14,202 nucleotides of DNA from positions 1-14,202 of the forward strand of contig JBBIUI010000060.1 of the NCBI GenBank assembly GCA_037440385.1. The letters are read 5' to 3'. The notes under the pieces were generated by a model. It did not search any database. It worked only from the letters and a program-made list of their open reading frames with translations, and was not told where the DNA came from. Positions 13,525-14,202 of this stretch are shown in pieces; the stretch's first letter is position 1, and every line of letters begins with the position of its first letter. A program made the position numbers and the translations under genes. Origin of the DNA: CG2-30-68-42 sp037440385 (GTDB lineage: Bacteria; Pseudomonadota; Gammaproteobacteria; Burkholderiales; Rhodocyclaceae).

Positions 13525-14202
13525 TGTTTGAGTCTCCCACGGATACGGATCTCTTCGTCGGTGACGGTTCCGTCCCCCCCACCCGCGAAACCGGCATAGC
13601 GGTCGTCGTAGAGCACCAGCAGGTCGCCGAGCGCATCGGGCGCGATCGGGACCGTTTCGACCGCCGGGAAGACGAGGGCGAGGATGTCGGCCAGCGGCGA
13701 CGGGCTCGGCGAGGCGGCCGCGTACCGGAAGATCCCGGCATCGGAGCTCCCGCTGAAGAAAGGCGACGAGAGCAGCCCGCTGACCGCGCAGGCGCCGGTG
13801 CCGCAGCCGAAGATCGTCGCTCCGGTTCCGGCCATGCCGCCGGACACGAACAGTGCATCCGCATCGAGCCCGGTACCCGGCGTCAGCACGATGTCTCCCC
13901 CCGCGCCGACCGCCTGCGTCGGCCCGGAGGTGAAGACCATCGCGCTCGCGTAGTCGCCGGAGCCGCCGGTGAGCGCCAGGTTGCCGGTGCTCGCGACGAC
14001 CAGTTGGCCGCCGCCCGAGCGGATGTCCGCTGCGGCGCCGGACCCGGAGCCGCCGCTGAGCGTCACGTCGACCGCGCCGAACACCGTCTGGTCGGTCCCG
14101 GTGGTGACGATGCTGGCGGTCGCGTTCGTGGCGGAGCCGCCGGTGAGCGTCACGCTGCCGCCGGTGGTCAGGATGATCTGGGTGCCGGTCGCGGCGATAC
14201 TC
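13515..14202 (-). CDS. Repetitive exported beta-helix protein, C-terminal end (candidate TpsA exoprotein, partial)
   Basis: The frame is open from the right edge of the window and stops at 13515, giving the last 229 residues of a larger protein. The upstream part consists of 29-residue repeats rich in Gly, Ser, Thr, Val and Ala (VTLTGGS..., VTLSGGS..., LALTGGS..., IVLTPGT...), the pattern of a parallel beta-helix adhesin or hemagglutinin. A non-repetitive tail follows. It has a C-x4-C motif (CGTGAC), a Ser/Pro stretch (SPSPSP), a hydrophobic segment (LADILALVFPAV), an acidic segment and a basic end (IRIRGRLKQCR). The gene overlaps the FecR gene by 10 bp, and the TpsB gene follows, so it is the likely secreted partner. 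The diagnostic N-terminal TPS secretion domain lies outside the window, so the assignment rests on repeats and context. Confidence 0.72.
   Translation of the reverse strand, partial: SIAATGTQIILTTGGSVTLTGGSATNATASIVTTGTDQTVFGAVDVTLSGGSGSGAAADIRSGGGQLVVASTGNLALTGGSGDYASAMVFTSGPTQAVGAGGDIVLTPGTGLDADALFVSGGMAGTGATIFGCGTGACAVSGLLSSPFFSGSSDAGIFRYAAASPSPSPLADILALVFPAVETVPIAPDALGDLLVLYDDRYAGFAGGGDGTVTDEEIRIRGRLKQCR
13893..14153 (-). repeat. Three full 87-bp (29-residue) coding repeats
   Basis: Reading leftwards, units occupy 14153-14067, 14066-13980 and 13979-13893, with a partial fourth from 13892. Each starts with (V/L)(T/A)LTGGS-like residues and carries a T/SGG or TSG turn near position 18-20. 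Exact 87-bp spacing with diverged DNA indicates old tandem duplication held in register by the protein fold. At least one more degenerate unit (IILTTGGS) precedes them at the window edge. Confidence 0.7.

Overview
The window is a densely packed, very GC-rich stretch of bacterial chromosome (roughly two thirds G+C by eye). Gene content and order point to a betaproteobacterium: a NarL-type two-component pair, a large cyclic-di-GMP enzyme, pyrF, lgt divergent from ilvD, an MgtE magnesium transporter and a two-partner secretion locus. The rank is inferred from family resemblance, because there is no rRNA or other marker gene.

Left part, plus strand (1-3783). The 3' end of a histidine kinase gene and its NarL/LuxR-type response regulator are followed by a protein with GAF, PAS, GGDEF, EAL and receiver domains. 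Its GGDEF and EAL motifs are intact. Its terminal receiver domain has Glu where the phosphorylated Asp should be. Centre-left (3872-5060). A VOC/methylmalonyl-CoA-epimerase-like gene (minus) and an exported glycine-zipper protein gene (plus) diverge from a 118-bp spacer. That spacer carries three 10-bp direct repeats reading GTAA-N6-GTAA-N6-GTAA on the minus strand.

Centre (5097-10187), housekeeping genes. pyrF (plus) converges on lgt (minus) with a 17-bp overlap of coding ends. lgt and ilvD diverge from a compact spacer in which two predicted -10 boxes face each other. ilvD converges on mgtE with 16 bp between stops. pyrF, lgt and mgtE each have a TACAATC-type -10 element just upstream.

Right part, minus strand (10322-14202 and beyond), the most distinctive region. 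It reads as one operon in the order: the C-terminal end of a repetitive exported beta-helix protein (beginning outside the window), a periplasmic protein with a duplicated FecR domain, then a TpsB/FhaC/ShlB-type outer-membrane translocator. The genes overlap by 10 bp and 4 bp, which implies translational coupling. The simplest model is two-partner secretion: the translocator exports the repeat protein, and the FecR-domain protein is an extra component of unknown role. No tRNA, rRNA, CRISPR array, insertion sequence or prophage gene was seen. All gaps between genes are under about 180 bp.
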